This document shows, one piece after another, positions 25,271 to 33,008 of a stretch of DNA of 35,279 bases. The stretch spans positions 1-35,279 of the forward strand of contig JAFGJN010000093.1 in assembly GCA_016929055.1 (NCBI GenBank), in the 5' to 3' direction. The stretch's first letter is position 1. Each line of letters begins with the position of its first letter. Both the position numbers and the translations under genes were made by a program. The DNA is from Candidatus Zhuqueibacterota bacterium (GTDB taxonomy: Bacteria > Zhuqueibacterota > Zhuqueibacteria > Residuimicrobiales > Oceaniaggregativiventaceae). The notes below the pieces were generated by a model. The model searched no databases and was not told where the DNA came from. It saw only the letters and a program-made list of their open reading frames with translations.

Positions 25271-27193
25271 ATGAACAATCGTAAAATTCTTGTCGTCGAC
25301 AACGACGAGAAAAATCTACGAATTTTCCAAAACCATTTTTCCGAGAGAAATTTCTCGGTTGTTTTGGCGAGGACCGATCATGAGGCATTGGACAAACTAT
25401 TCAACGATTCTTATGATGTCGTGTTGTCGGAGGTTGCCGCTCCGGGAATTGATGGCTACCGCATTCTCGAAATCACTCAGCGTAAATATGTCGATCGAAC
25501 ACCCCACATTATTTTTCTCACCCAAAAGAGCGATGTCTGGCACCGTGTAAAAAGTTTCAAACTCGGTGCCAAGGATTATATCGTCAAGCCTAAGCATATC
25601 CGTGAAATTGTCGAACGAGTTCGGATGGTGCTGGCGCGTCTCGAAAAGCGCTCACTCGATCAAACCGTAGCGCACAAGAAATTTGTCGGCCGACTCGAAG
25701 ATCTGAATCCGACAGAACTGGTCCAGGTTTTTGGCATGGAACGCAAGACCGGTATTCTATCTTTGTATACGGAAAGCGGCATTCAGGGGCAGATCCTTTT
25801 TCGCAATGGTGCCGTAATCATGGCGTCAACTCTGTCCCTGCAAGGAGAAGCGGCTGTTTATAAAATGTTCGCCTGGAGCAAAGGCCGATTTTCCATGTTT
25901 TTCTGTGCTATAGATGACGCCGATCAAATCGGTGTGAGCAATCTGGGGTTATTGCTGCAAGGAGTCAAAAGGATGGAAACTCGTGAAGAATTGCTGAAGC
26001 ATCTTCCACCACTCGACGCGGTATTGGTCACGACCGAAAATTTTCGAAAAATAATATCCGCCCAACAACTCGAACGTGATCTCGACCATTTTATTTCTCT
26101 GTTCGATGGAAAGCGGACGCTCGAACGGGTTATCGATGAAAGCAATTACGACGAGCTGACCAGCCTGAGGCGAATCCAGAAATTATATGATCTCGGCTTT
26201 CTAAAAGCCGAACCGGATAGAGACCGCCGTGGACATTCCGTTGCACCGGCTTTGATCCCGGAAGACAAAGAGCCCTCGATCCAGGACAGGACGACGAAAT
26301 CGTCGCCGTGCGATCAAGATCCGGATTTGGCAGAGGTCGATTCGACTCTTGCGCCATCCACACCTCCTCAAGCTGGCGAGCTGGCGGAGAACGAACTGCT
26401 TGAGTGGGCGGAGGAACAGGATCCTTTTTCGATTTTTCGAGCGACCGAGGAATCGTCAGCTTTTACGCCGCAAGAGTGGCATAAGAGCGCTCTCATCGAT
26501 GAAGAAAAGTTGGCGGATACGCGAAACCGGCTTGAAGAGACGCATCCCCTGGACGAACTTTTTAAGATTCGTTCTGAAGGTCCAGCCCCAGCCGAAAAGC
26601 TGACATCAAAGATTCCTCCATCGATACCAAAGGATTTTTCGTTACCCAAAGAGAATGGAACGGATGCCCGACATCTTTTCAGACAAGCTCACGGAGGCGT
26701 TTTGGTTTTCGGCTCCAATCGGAGCGTGAGCCGACAATTTGTCGATGCGTTGGTTGATGGAGAGACCTGTACGGAAAAAGCCAAACGCGAGGATCTGAGC
26801 GACATCTATTACGGTACAGCCGAGTTCAGAGGCAAGCGTTTGTTAAATGTCATCGGCCTCTATCTGGCCAAAGAATTCACGCCCTTTATCGATCTGTTTG
26901 CTCCGCGCACGTTGGGCTATTTGATTTTGCTGGATGGAGATCGACTCGATTGGACTTACTATCGCTATCTGGTCTCGGTTTTGAAAAGCAAACTCAACCG
27001 TCCATGGCAAGTAGTGGTCCGCAGCAATAGCGACCGTGAAATCGATCTGGCTGCTGTGCGACAAAAACTCGGAATTTCTTCTGCTGTCGGAATCTGTCGT
27101 TTGGATGAAATGAACACCAAAAACGCACGCACGTTGCTTTTCAATTTATTCGAGAGCTATGCCGCCTCAAAGCCAAGAGGCGCTCATGTCTGA
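25271..27193 (+). CDS. Pseudo-receiver-DUF4388-G-domain-like regulatory protein
   Basis: 640 aa. Residues 4-125 form a CheY-like receiver with acidic pocket Asp10/Asp12, Thr84 and Lys106, but the phosphoacceptor position is Glu54 (VVLSEVAAPGIDG), so it should not be phosphorylated normally. Residues about 136-235 form a DUF4388 (PatA-type) domain (FVGRLEDLNPTELVQVF, then LFRNGAVIMAS). A linker follows, including an acidic low-complexity part (about 320-465). The last 165 residues (GGVLVFGSNRSVSRQFVDAL, then FAPRTLGYLILLDGD) look like a Ras-like G domain with a degenerate P-loop, and resemble the protein at 28720-29235. Start ATG 25271 is uncertain (GTG 25247 possible); no clear ribosome site. 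Overlaps the next gene by 8 bp. Confidence 0.85.
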   Translation: MNNRKILVVDNDEKNLRIFQNHFSERNFSVVLARTDHEALDKLFNDSYDVVLSEVAAPGIDGYRILEITQRKYVDRTPHIIFLTQKSDVWHRVKSFKLGAKDYIVKPKHIREIVERVRMVLARLEKRSLDQTVAHKKFVGRLEDLNPTELVQVFGMERKTGILSLYTESGIQGQILFRNGAVIMASTLSLQGEAAVYKMFAWSKGRFSMFFCAIDDADQIGVSNLGLLLQGVKRMETREELLKHLPPLDAVLVTTENFRKIISAQQLERDLDHFISLFDGKRTLERVIDESNYDELTSLRRIQKLYDLGFLKAEPDRDRRGHSVAPALIPEDKEPSIQDRTTKSSPCDQDPDLAEVDSTLAPSTPPQAGELAENELLEWAEEQDPFSIFRATEESSAFTPQEWHKSALIDEEKLADTRNRLEETHPLDELFKIRSEGPAPAEKLTSKIPPSIPKDFSLPKENGTDARHLFRQAHGGVLVFGSNRSVSRQFVDALVDGETCTEKAKREDLSDIYYGTAEFRGKRLLNVIGLYLAKEFTPFIDLFAPRTLGYLILLDGDRLDWTYYRYLVSVLKSKLNRPWQVVVRSNSDREIDLAAVRQKLGISSAVGICRLDEMNTKNARTLLFNLFESYAASKPRGAHV

Positions 27194-28409
27194 TCCTCAT
27201 GCGGCAGCGACTGCTCTAGGTCGACTGCGCCGGGTGACCATGATCGATTCGGACAAGGAGCGTTGTTCTTCCTTGATCAGGGTGTTGCGGGAAAACGGAA
27301 TTCTTTGCCAGGTTTTCCCAGATGGTAAAACGGTTCTGGAGCGAATCGTATCGGAAAAATCAAATCTCATCATCATCGATCACGATCCGCCGAGCCAAAA
27401 CGCACCAACAATCCTGCAACAAATCCGCAATAATTCGAACACACGGCATCTGCCGGTTATCATAACCGGACACGAACCGCGACTTGAAGACCGGTTGCGC
27501 ATTTTAAAGATGGACATCGATGATTTTGTCGACAGACCTTATTATCCGGAAGAGATGGCTGTTCGCATTGAGGCACTGTTGCAGGAAAACGATGTCTTGC
27601 AGGATTCTCTGCGGCTCCTGCAACATGGATTCGACGGCAGCTTGAAAGAAATGTCGCTGGCGGATCTGTTACAAACGCTGGAATTGGGGTGCAAATCCGG
27701 GCGAATAGATTTGCGGCGTGGATCGCAACGCGGTACCGTTTTTATCAAAGAAGGGAAATTGATCGATGCCGAACTGGGTGACCTCGATCCGGAAAAAGCC
27801 TTTTATTATCTGATGGCCTGGTTGGATGGATTTTTCCAGGTTATCCTGGGTCCCTCGGAACGAGCGGCTGTTTTGCTCGCTCGCCACTCCGATTTGGTGT
27901 CGCGCGGCCTGCGCTATTATAACAGATGCCGGGAATTATCCGGACAACTACCTCCCCTGACGTCGGTGATGCAGGCAGACCCGGCTGCGCCGGTTTCGGA
28001 TCTTTCCGCTGCTGAAACTGAATTTTTTCAGCTATTTGTCCAGCCGCGCTCGGTGGAAAGTGTGTTCGTCGATTCGGGTTTGAGCGATTGGGTCGCCATG
28101 GAGCGACTTTTACAGCTGATCGACAAGAAAAAGATTCGACTGGTTCAGGAAGGCCGGAGCAAAGCTGAAAATCCCGGCCGCCAATGGATGAACAAACTCC
28201 ATCGTCAAACGGCTCTAACAAAAAATCGATACGCCCGAGTCGTTTCTTTCTTTTTTCGCCGTTCCTCCGAGACACACGAGGCCAACGACCGTGCTGAAGC
28301 CCAGAGTCTTGGGCATCACAACCAACTCTATCGAATTTTTTTAAATCGGGGAGAACTGCTTCTGTTGCGGCAGAAATTGGTACAGTCTTTTTCTTTTTTT
28401 ATCGGATAG
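27186..28409 (+). CDS. Receiver-DUF4388 regulatory protein
   Basis: 407 aa. Receiver at residues 14-135 with Asp21/Asp23, phosphoacceptor Asp65 (LIIIDHDPP) and Thr94. The conserved Lys is Arg117 (DDFVDRPYY), an unusual substitution expected to alter phosphorylation signalling. DUF4388 domain at about 146-220 (GFDGSLKEMSLADLLQTLEL, then FIKEGKLIDAELG). The C-terminal 180 residues are unrecognised. ATG 27186 has AGAGG upstream and overlaps the preceding gene, so the two are translated together. Confidence 0.85.
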   Translation: MSDPHAAATALGRLRRVTMIDSDKERCSSLIRVLRENGILCQVFPDGKTVLERIVSEKSNLIIIDHDPPSQNAPTILQQIRNNSNTRHLPVIITGHEPRLEDRLRILKMDIDDFVDRPYYPEEMAVRIEALLQENDVLQDSLRLLQHGFDGSLKEMSLADLLQTLELGCKSGRIDLRRGSQRGTVFIKEGKLIDAELGDLDPEKAFYYLMAWLDGFFQVILGPSERAAVLLARHSDLVSRGLRYYNRCRELSGQLPPLTSVMQADPAAPVSDLSAAETEFFQLFVQPRSVESVFVDSGLSDWVAMERLLQLIDKKKIRLVQEGRSKAENPGRQWMNKLHRQTALTKNRYARVVSFFFRRSSETHEANDRAEAQSLGHHNQLYRIFLNRGELLLLRQKLVQSFSFFIG

Positions 28410-28434
28410 CGATCCGCTATAATCGGATCGCTAT
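28406..28434. other. Perfect hairpin after the receiver-DUF4388 genes
   Basis: 11-bp stem ATAGCGATCCG / CGGATCGCTAT with loop CTATAAT, overlapping the last codons. No U-tract follows, so any terminator function would be rho-assisted or it serves as a 3'-end stabiliser. The rest of the gene-free stretch to 28719 holds only GATGAT/ATCATC arms (about 28444-28468) and the palindrome at 28654. Confidence 0.5.
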
Positions 28435-28653
28435 CTCGCCAGTGATGATCTTGCCAGAAACCATCATCTTGTGCCGGTTTGGTGTCGAGCGCTGAATCTG
28501 ATCGGATCTCCCCTCGTCTGTATTACTTGGGTAAATTGCCGCGATTTAGACAAGATGGAGAATAAACGAATTATGTGAATTCCACAATATAAATTCAAAT
28601 GGGTGAAAAAGGGATTGAATTTCTTGATTTTTTTGCTTTTTTTCTGATGAGGA

Positions 28654-28669
28654 TGTGACAGGCGTCACA
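28654..28669. promoter_or_regulatory. CRP/FNR-type palindrome
   Basis: TGTGA-CAGGCG-TCACA matches the CRP consensus half-sites with the correct 6-bp centre, 51 bp before the next gene. A related TGTGA sequence is at 28574. No CRP-family gene is in the window, so the binder is unknown. Confidence 0.45.
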
Positions 28670-28719
28670 ATCAATAAAACCGTTTGGACAGAGCACGATC
28701 ACTCAAAACGAGCCAAATC

Positions 28720-29235
28720 ATGCCGCTGGTTGACCTTGATTCGCTTCTAACCATCCCTCGAATCGGCGAGATTCTCGTGGTTGGCCCTTCAAATTCGGCC
28801 AACTTGGCTTTTATCGAGGCCTTGTGTCCAAATATTGAAAAAGGGAATTCGGATTTTATCTGGGGACAAATGCAAGCGAGCTCCGATCTCGAGCTGTTTT
28901 TCTATGGGCTGTGCCCTGCGGTCTCTTATCGAGAGTTTGCTTGGGATTTGGTTGCTCCCAAGCTTTTGGGTATAGTCGTTCTGTTCGATTGGTATGAGAC
29001 GCAAGCCAAAGATATACAAGATCTTGTCGATTTTTTAATCCACAAAACGGCGGCACCGATTATTTGCGCTGCGGATGCTTGCCACAAACCGCTTCCCTTT
29101 CGGGAAGCGGTTTATCGCCCACCGATCGCCCTGTCGCGTCGGTGCAAATTCACCTTTTGTCAAAGCAGCCGGGCAACTTTTGTTCGACGTACAGTCATCT
29201 CACTTTTGGATATGTTGCTGAATGAACTCGGATGA
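28720..29235 (+). CDS. Stand-alone degenerate G-domain-like protein
   Basis: 171 aa. It starts with a short lead and then EILVVGPSNSANLAFIEAL, a P-loop-like strand-turn-helix lacking the GxxxxGK lysine. FAWDLVAPKLLGIVVLFDW resembles the switch/core strand region of small GTPase-like proteins tied to roadblock/MglA systems, and APIICAAD occupies the NKxD position without matching it. It parallels the C-terminal region of the 25271 gene product, suggesting the same domain as a separate protein. ATG 28720 is preferred to the TTG at 28684. Nucleotide binding is doubtful. Confidence 0.75.
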   Translation: MPLVDLDSLLTIPRIGEILVVGPSNSANLAFIEALCPNIEKGNSDFIWGQMQASSDLELFFYGLCPAVSYREFAWDLVAPKLLGIVVLFDWYETQAKDIQDLVDFLIHKTAAPIICAADACHKPLPFREAVYRPPIALSRRCKFTFCQSSRATFVRRTVISLLDMLLNELG

Positions 29236-29250
29236 AGAGGAGACCCATGG

Positions 29251-29637
29251 ATGAAGGAAGAGAATGGCGGTCGGCTGCCGGAAGGACTTAAATTTCAGGT
29301 CCTGTGTCGAATGCTCAAAGGCAAACGGCTCGGTGTGTTAATGGAAAAGCTGAACGATGCACAATGTCTTGAGCTCCAGCGCTTTGTTTGGGAAAAAACT
29401 CTCGAGTTTGGTATTCGCGCCAAAGGCCGCCGCTTTACCCAGGAGGAGTTGCTCGCCCGGCTTAAAGCCGCGGAAGCGCATAAAAGCGATATGGTTTACG
29501 GATTTGTGTTCAAAGGATTGAATCGGTTCAACCTGGCGAGTGAAAGCCCTGAACTTATTCGGGCAAAAATGCAGGAACAACTGGATCTGATGTGCCGGGT
29601 AGCAAACCAGTTCATCGAAATTCAGATGAGTGAGTAA
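29251..29637 (+). CDS. Unrecognised 128-aa protein
   Basis: Small, helical, charged protein without signal peptide or membrane segment. KAAEAHKSDMVYGFVFKGLN is its most distinctive stretch. It follows the G-domain-like gene by 15 bp behind GAGGAG and is likely co-transcribed with it. An overlapping ATG at 29247 is in another frame and does not stay open. I do not recognise a family; a partner role in the same regulatory module is a guess from context. Confidence 0.75.
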   Translation: MKEENGGRLPEGLKFQVLCRMLKGKRLGVLMEKLNDAQCLELQRFVWEKTLEFGIRAKGRRFTQEELLARLKAAEAHKSDMVYGFVFKGLNRFNLASESPELIRAKMQEQLDLMCRVANQFIEIQMSE

Positions 29638-29665
29638 CGATCAAATCGGTTAAGGAGGACCTTTC

Positions 29666-29703
29666 AAGCCGCAGAACCCGGAATTCTGTGGCTTGTCTTT
29701 TTT
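29666..29703 (+). terminator. Terminator hairpin abutting the next start codon
   Basis: AAGCCGCAGAA / TTCTGTGGCTT, an 11-bp stem with one G-T pair and a 7-nt loop, followed by GTCTTTTTT. The U-tract ends exactly at the ATG of the metalloprotease gene (29704). An AAGGAGG lies just before the hairpin (29652-29658). It may end the preceding unit or act as an attenuator. Confidence 0.75.
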
Positions 29704-30612
29704 ATGCGGATAAAATTTAAAATCACAATCATTTTTTTCTCCCTGGCGATGTCGGCCGAGTTGTTCCTGGGCGCGGAATTACCGATGGAAAGCCGGCGGC
29801 AAGGACGGATTGTGATTCTGTCGACTCCGGCAGATTCTTCAACGGCTGAAGCGACCCTGGGTTTTGCAGCCGACCTTTTGACAGAAATGTCGATCGATTT
29901 TGACCTATCGGTGGATCAGGACTCCGTTCGCATCGTCATCGCCCCCTCGCGCAAAGCGTTCGTGGAGCTGACGCGGGAGTTGCCTTCCTGGGTTTCCGCG
30001 ATGGCCGTTCCCTCACAGCATCTTATCGTGCTCAAATCTCCGCGTTGGGACAGGCACAGGATCCATTATCAGCAAACTATGGCGCATGAACTGCTGCATC
30101 TGTTTCTCTATCGCATTGTCGGTAACCGACATCTACCCAGATGGTTGGATGAAGGGCTGGCTCTTTTTTATTCGCACGATTATCGACAGACCAATCTTTC
30201 GGCACTCTCCAAGGCAGCTGCCACCCATTCGCTTTTACCCCTTGAAGAGATCGAAAAAGTTTTAACTTTTTATCACCCCAAGGCGGAACTCGCCTATCAA
30301 CAGAGCTACAGCGCGGTACACTATCTCTTGTCGACCTATGACATCGAAGCGTTGCGCGGTATTCTGACAGGTGTTCGCGACGGAGAAAATCTCGACAGCC
30401 TGTTTATTCGAACAACCGGCAGCTCTTTGCCGGAATTCGAGCAAGAATGGCGGAAATATGTTGAGGAAAATTATCGCTGGTTTTGGCTATCCGAACTCGA
30501 TCAATATATCTGGATCGGCATACTGATTTTGGCGATATTGGCTGTACCGATAATACGCAGACGGAATCGGAGCAAACTTGAGGAATGGACCCTCGAGCCA
30601 GAAGCCGAATAA
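29704..30612 (+). CDS. Membrane-anchored MA-type (gluzincin-like) metalloprotease
   Basis: 302 aa. N-terminal signal/anchor (FKITIIFFSLAMSAELFLGA). Zinc protease motif HELLH (His128, Glu129, His132), with downstream Glu150 in RWLDEGLALFYS as third ligand, the peptidase-MA pattern. A C-terminal transmembrane helix (about 268-285, WIGILILAILAVPII) is followed by RRR, placing the catalytic domain outside the cytoplasm. Substrate unknown. No ribosome site directly before the ATG because a terminator hairpin occupies that place. Confidence 0.85.
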   Translation: MRIKFKITIIFFSLAMSAELFLGAELPMESRRQGRIVILSTPADSSTAEATLGFAADLLTEMSIDFDLSVDQDSVRIVIAPSRKAFVELTRELPSWVSAMAVPSQHLIVLKSPRWDRHRIHYQQTMAHELLHLFLYRIVGNRHLPRWLDEGLALFYSHDYRQTNLSALSKAAATHSLLPLEEIEKVLTFYHPKAELAYQQSYSAVHYLLSTYDIEALRGILTGVRDGENLDSLFIRTTGSSLPEFEQEWRKYVEENYRWFWLSELDQYIWIGILILAILAVPIIRRRNRSKLEEWTLEPEAE

Positions 30613-30615
30613 AGT

Positions 30616-30644
30616 TTGAATTAAACCAAAAAAAGTTGTAAATT
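30616..30644 (+). promoter_or_regulatory. Possible sigma-70 promoter for the lpxL-like gene
   Basis: TTGAAT, 17-nt spacer, TAAATT, immediately after the protease stop codon. It would give a 230-nt leader carrying family B hairpins. Confidence 0.35.
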
Positions 30645-30666
30645 TAAAATTAAAACGATCTTTGTA

Positions 30667-30684
30667 CCCGAATTCGGTGCGAAA
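30667..30684 (+). repeat. Partial hairpin repeat family B
   Basis: CCCGAATTCGGTGCGAAAC keeps the left arm and loop of the 7218-7242 hairpin (ATTCGGTGCGAA is identical), but the right arm is missing. Confidence 0.45.
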
Positions 30685-30781
30685 CAGCAGGTCTCTTACA
30701 AAACCGGACGGATCATTATACTCAAAGTGTGAGCAACGGTATTTAGACAAATGCACAAATAATTGCAAGCGCATGTTTTTT

Positions 30782-30805
30782 GATTCGGTTGTCACCGAAT
30801 CCGGG
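30782..30805 (+). repeat. Hairpin repeat family B
   Basis: Perfect 8-bp stem GATTCGGT / ACCGAATC with loop TGTC, followed by CGGG as in other copies. 77 bp before the next gene. Confidence 0.6.
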
Positions 30806-30881
30806 TTATTTAGATTTGTGGCTCGAGTGGAAAATTAAAACTGTTTTATGGTTGATGTTTTTCTTTTTGGATTGAGCGATC

Positions 30882-31787
30882 ATGCGGTGGTACAAACGTT
30901 TACAAAGTTATATCGAATATTTTTTTGTTCGAATGTTGTTGTTGCCTTTGCGCTTGATGCCCCCCGCTTTTTTATTATCGACGGCTCGCGGGTTTGGTCG
31001 CTTTGTTTATTTCGCGGTTCCTATTCGAAAAAAAGTGGCACTCGATAATTTGCGCCGCTCTTTTCCTGAAAAATCAGAAAAAGAAATTCGGCGTATTGCT
31101 CAAGCCGCCTATATTCAGTTTTCGCAGACGGCATTCGAGTTTGCTCATTTGGGTAAAATGACGCCAGACCAGCTGGCAAAATGGGTCCGTTTCGAGCAGC
31201 CGGAATTGTTGCAGGAGCTCTATTCCATGGGACGAGGAACGGTTTGTATCAGCGGTCATTTCGGTAATTGGGAATATCTGGGGGCGGGCATTCGAGCCCT
31301 CGGCTTTCCAATGGTTGCGGTCGCCAAGGAGCAGCGGAACTATCTGGTCGATCGGCTGATCAATGATACTCGGTCAAAACACGGAATCGAAACAATCCAG
31401 CTCGGAATGGCGCTTCGCGGTGTGCTTCGTTCCCTTGGCCAAAACAAGTTTGTTGCTTTGTTGGCTGATCAGGATGCCCATCAAGAAGGCCTTTTTGTGC
31501 AATTTCTCGGCCGCTTGTCTTCAACCGCTTCTGGCCCGGCGGCTTTTGCGCTTAAAACCGGCGCTCCTGTTTTGTTCGGTGTGGCGGTACGGGATGAAAA
31601 AGGGAATCATGTGATCCATCTACACCGGATTCAAACCGATGACCTCCAGGAATTGAACGACCACACCCTGAAAGTACTTACGCAACGCCATGCCTCGATG
31701 TTGGAGGCGTTTGTGCGAAAATATCCGGAACACTGGTTCTGGATGCACAAACGCTGGAAAACCAAAGCGCGCACAAGCGAATCCTGA
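30882..31787 (+). CDS. Lipid A biosynthesis acyltransferase (LpxL/HtrB family)
   Basis: 301-aa inner-membrane acyltransferase adding secondary acyl chains to lipid A. N-terminal hydrophobic helix (about 12-45), the catalytic H-x4-E motif SGHFGNWE (His126, Glu131), ADQDAHQEGLFVQFLGR and C-terminal HWFWMHKRWKT are family signatures. The usual prior Kdo addition depends on genes not in this window. Family members also include other LPLATs (e.g. for mycolic or phosphatidylinositol mannoside lipids), so the specific lpxL/lpxM role is not fixed. Confidence 0.9.
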   Translation: MRWYKRLQSYIEYFFVRMLLLPLRLMPPAFLLSTARGFGRFVYFAVPIRKKVALDNLRRSFPEKSEKEIRRIAQAAYIQFSQTAFEFAHLGKMTPDQLAKWVRFEQPELLQELYSMGRGTVCISGHFGNWEYLGAGIRALGFPMVAVAKEQRNYLVDRLINDTRSKHGIETIQLGMALRGVLRSLGQNKFVALLADQDAHQEGLFVQFLGRLSSTASGPAAFALKTGAPVLFGVAVRDEKGNHVIHLHRIQTDDLQELNDHTLKVLTQRHASMLEAFVRKYPEHWFWMHKRWKTKARTSES

Positions 31788-31867
31788 CTTTGGAAGCGGT
31801 TGTAATCGTTAGGGAGGTATCGCACAACCCTATTGTAATTTAACCAGTGCAACTCGTCCAAAATGAC

Positions 31868-31892
31868 GGGTCGGGTTTTAGACCCATTTTTT
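31868..31892 (+). terminator. Intrinsic terminator
   Basis: GGGTC, 8-nt loop, GACCC, A, then seven T. The short stem with a good U-tract separates the acyltransferase gene from the glycosyltransferase run. Confidence 0.65.
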
Positions 31893-31964
31893 TCATAAAT
31901 ACCATAGTATACGCGATTCGATCATCGTTAAAAACCCTGTTTTAAACAAGAATGATCCGAGAGA

Positions 31965-33008
31965 ATGAAAATAGCGAATGAACAAAGTATTTTGCTGATT
32001 CATACGGCTTTTATCGGCGATCTGATCCTGACTACCCCCTTGATACGGGAAGCGAAAAAAAAGTTTCCGGATGGGAGATTATCGCTATTGGTAACGCCAC
32101 AAACAGCACCCCTATTCAGCAAAAATGCAGACATCGACGAGATCATTGTCTATGACAAACGGGGTAAGCAGCGAGGGGTCGCGGGATTTTTGCGTTTGTT
32201 AAGCCGCATTCGTCGTCAAAGATTTGACCAGGTTCTGCTCCCGCACCGGTCATTGCGCAGCAGTTTGCTGTCATTTTTTTCCGGCGCTTCGATTCGGATC
32301 GGTTTCGATCGAGCAGCCGGTTCCTGGTTGCTGACGCATAAGCTGCCGTATCGTGAGGATCGGCACGAAGTCGATCGAAATTTATCGCTTTTGAATGCGG
32401 TTGGTGTATACATAGATGGTGTAGAGCCGGAAATTGTTACCGATCAACAGGACCGAGATGCGGTGCTGGAACTGCTGTCGAAGGCAGAAATCGATATAAA
32501 CGCCGAAATTATTGGTGTAGCGCCGGGTTCGGTTTGGCCGACAAAGCGCTGGCCGGCTCACTATTTCAAAGCGCTGATACACATGCTGCAAGAGCGCGGT
32601 CTACAGGTCATCCTGCTGGGTGGTAAAGCTGATGAGGAATTAGCTGTGGCTCTGACCCCCCCTCTGCATCGATCGATCTTGAATCTGGTCGGCAAATTAT
32701 CGCTTACCGAATCAGCAGAAATTCTTAAATTGTGTCGGGTTTTGGTGACCAATGATAGCGCGCCGATGCACCTGGCGGCGGCTGTGGGTACCCCGACCGT
32801 ATCGATTTTCGGGCCGACTGTAACGCGTTTTGGTTTTGCACCGCGTGGGAATAGGCATCGGATCGTCGAGATCGATTTGCCCTGTCGTCCCTGCGGCAAA
32901 CACGGCGGCATTCAGTGTCCGCTTAAAACCCACGCATGTATGACCCATATTTATCCACGCAGGGTTTTGGATCAAACACTCGAATTGTTGAGGTCGAAAT
33001 CGCAATGA
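31965..33008 (+). CDS. waaF: ADP-heptose:LPS heptosyltransferase II-like, GT9
   Basis: 347-aa family-9 GT-B glycosyltransferase building the LPS inner core. Starts with HTAFIGDLILTTPLIREAKK (the catalytic Asp region), then the donor-binding part APGSVWPTKRWPAHYFKALI, VTNDSAPMHLAAAVGTPTVSIFGPT and a cysteine-bearing end (CRPCGKHGGIQCPLKTHACM) typical of WaaF proteins. Its stop overlaps the tsaC start (ATGA). Confidence 0.88.
   Translation: MKIANEQSILLIHTAFIGDLILTTPLIREAKKKFPDGRLSLLVTPQTAPLFSKNADIDEIIVYDKRGKQRGVAGFLRLLSRIRRQRFDQVLLPHRSLRSSLLSFFSGASIRIGFDRAAGSWLLTHKLPYREDRHEVDRNLSLLNAVGVYIDGVEPEIVTDQQDRDAVLELLSKAEIDINAEIIGVAPGSVWPTKRWPAHYFKALIHMLQERGLQVILLGGKADEELAVALTPPLHRSILNLVGKLSLTESAEILKLCRVLVTNDSAPMHLAAAVGTPTVSIFGPTVTRFGFAPRGNRHRIVEIDLPCRPCGKHGGIQCPLKTHACMTHIYPRRVLDQTLELLRSKSQ

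Noticed and set aside
28406-28434. Intrinsic terminator for the receiver-DUF4388 genes
   Set aside because: The stem is perfect but no T-run follows on either strand in the transcribed direction; kept as a hairpin only.
29247-29250. ATG at 29247 as start of the 128-aa protein
   Set aside because: Different reading frame from the open frame that begins at 29251 and does not remain open.
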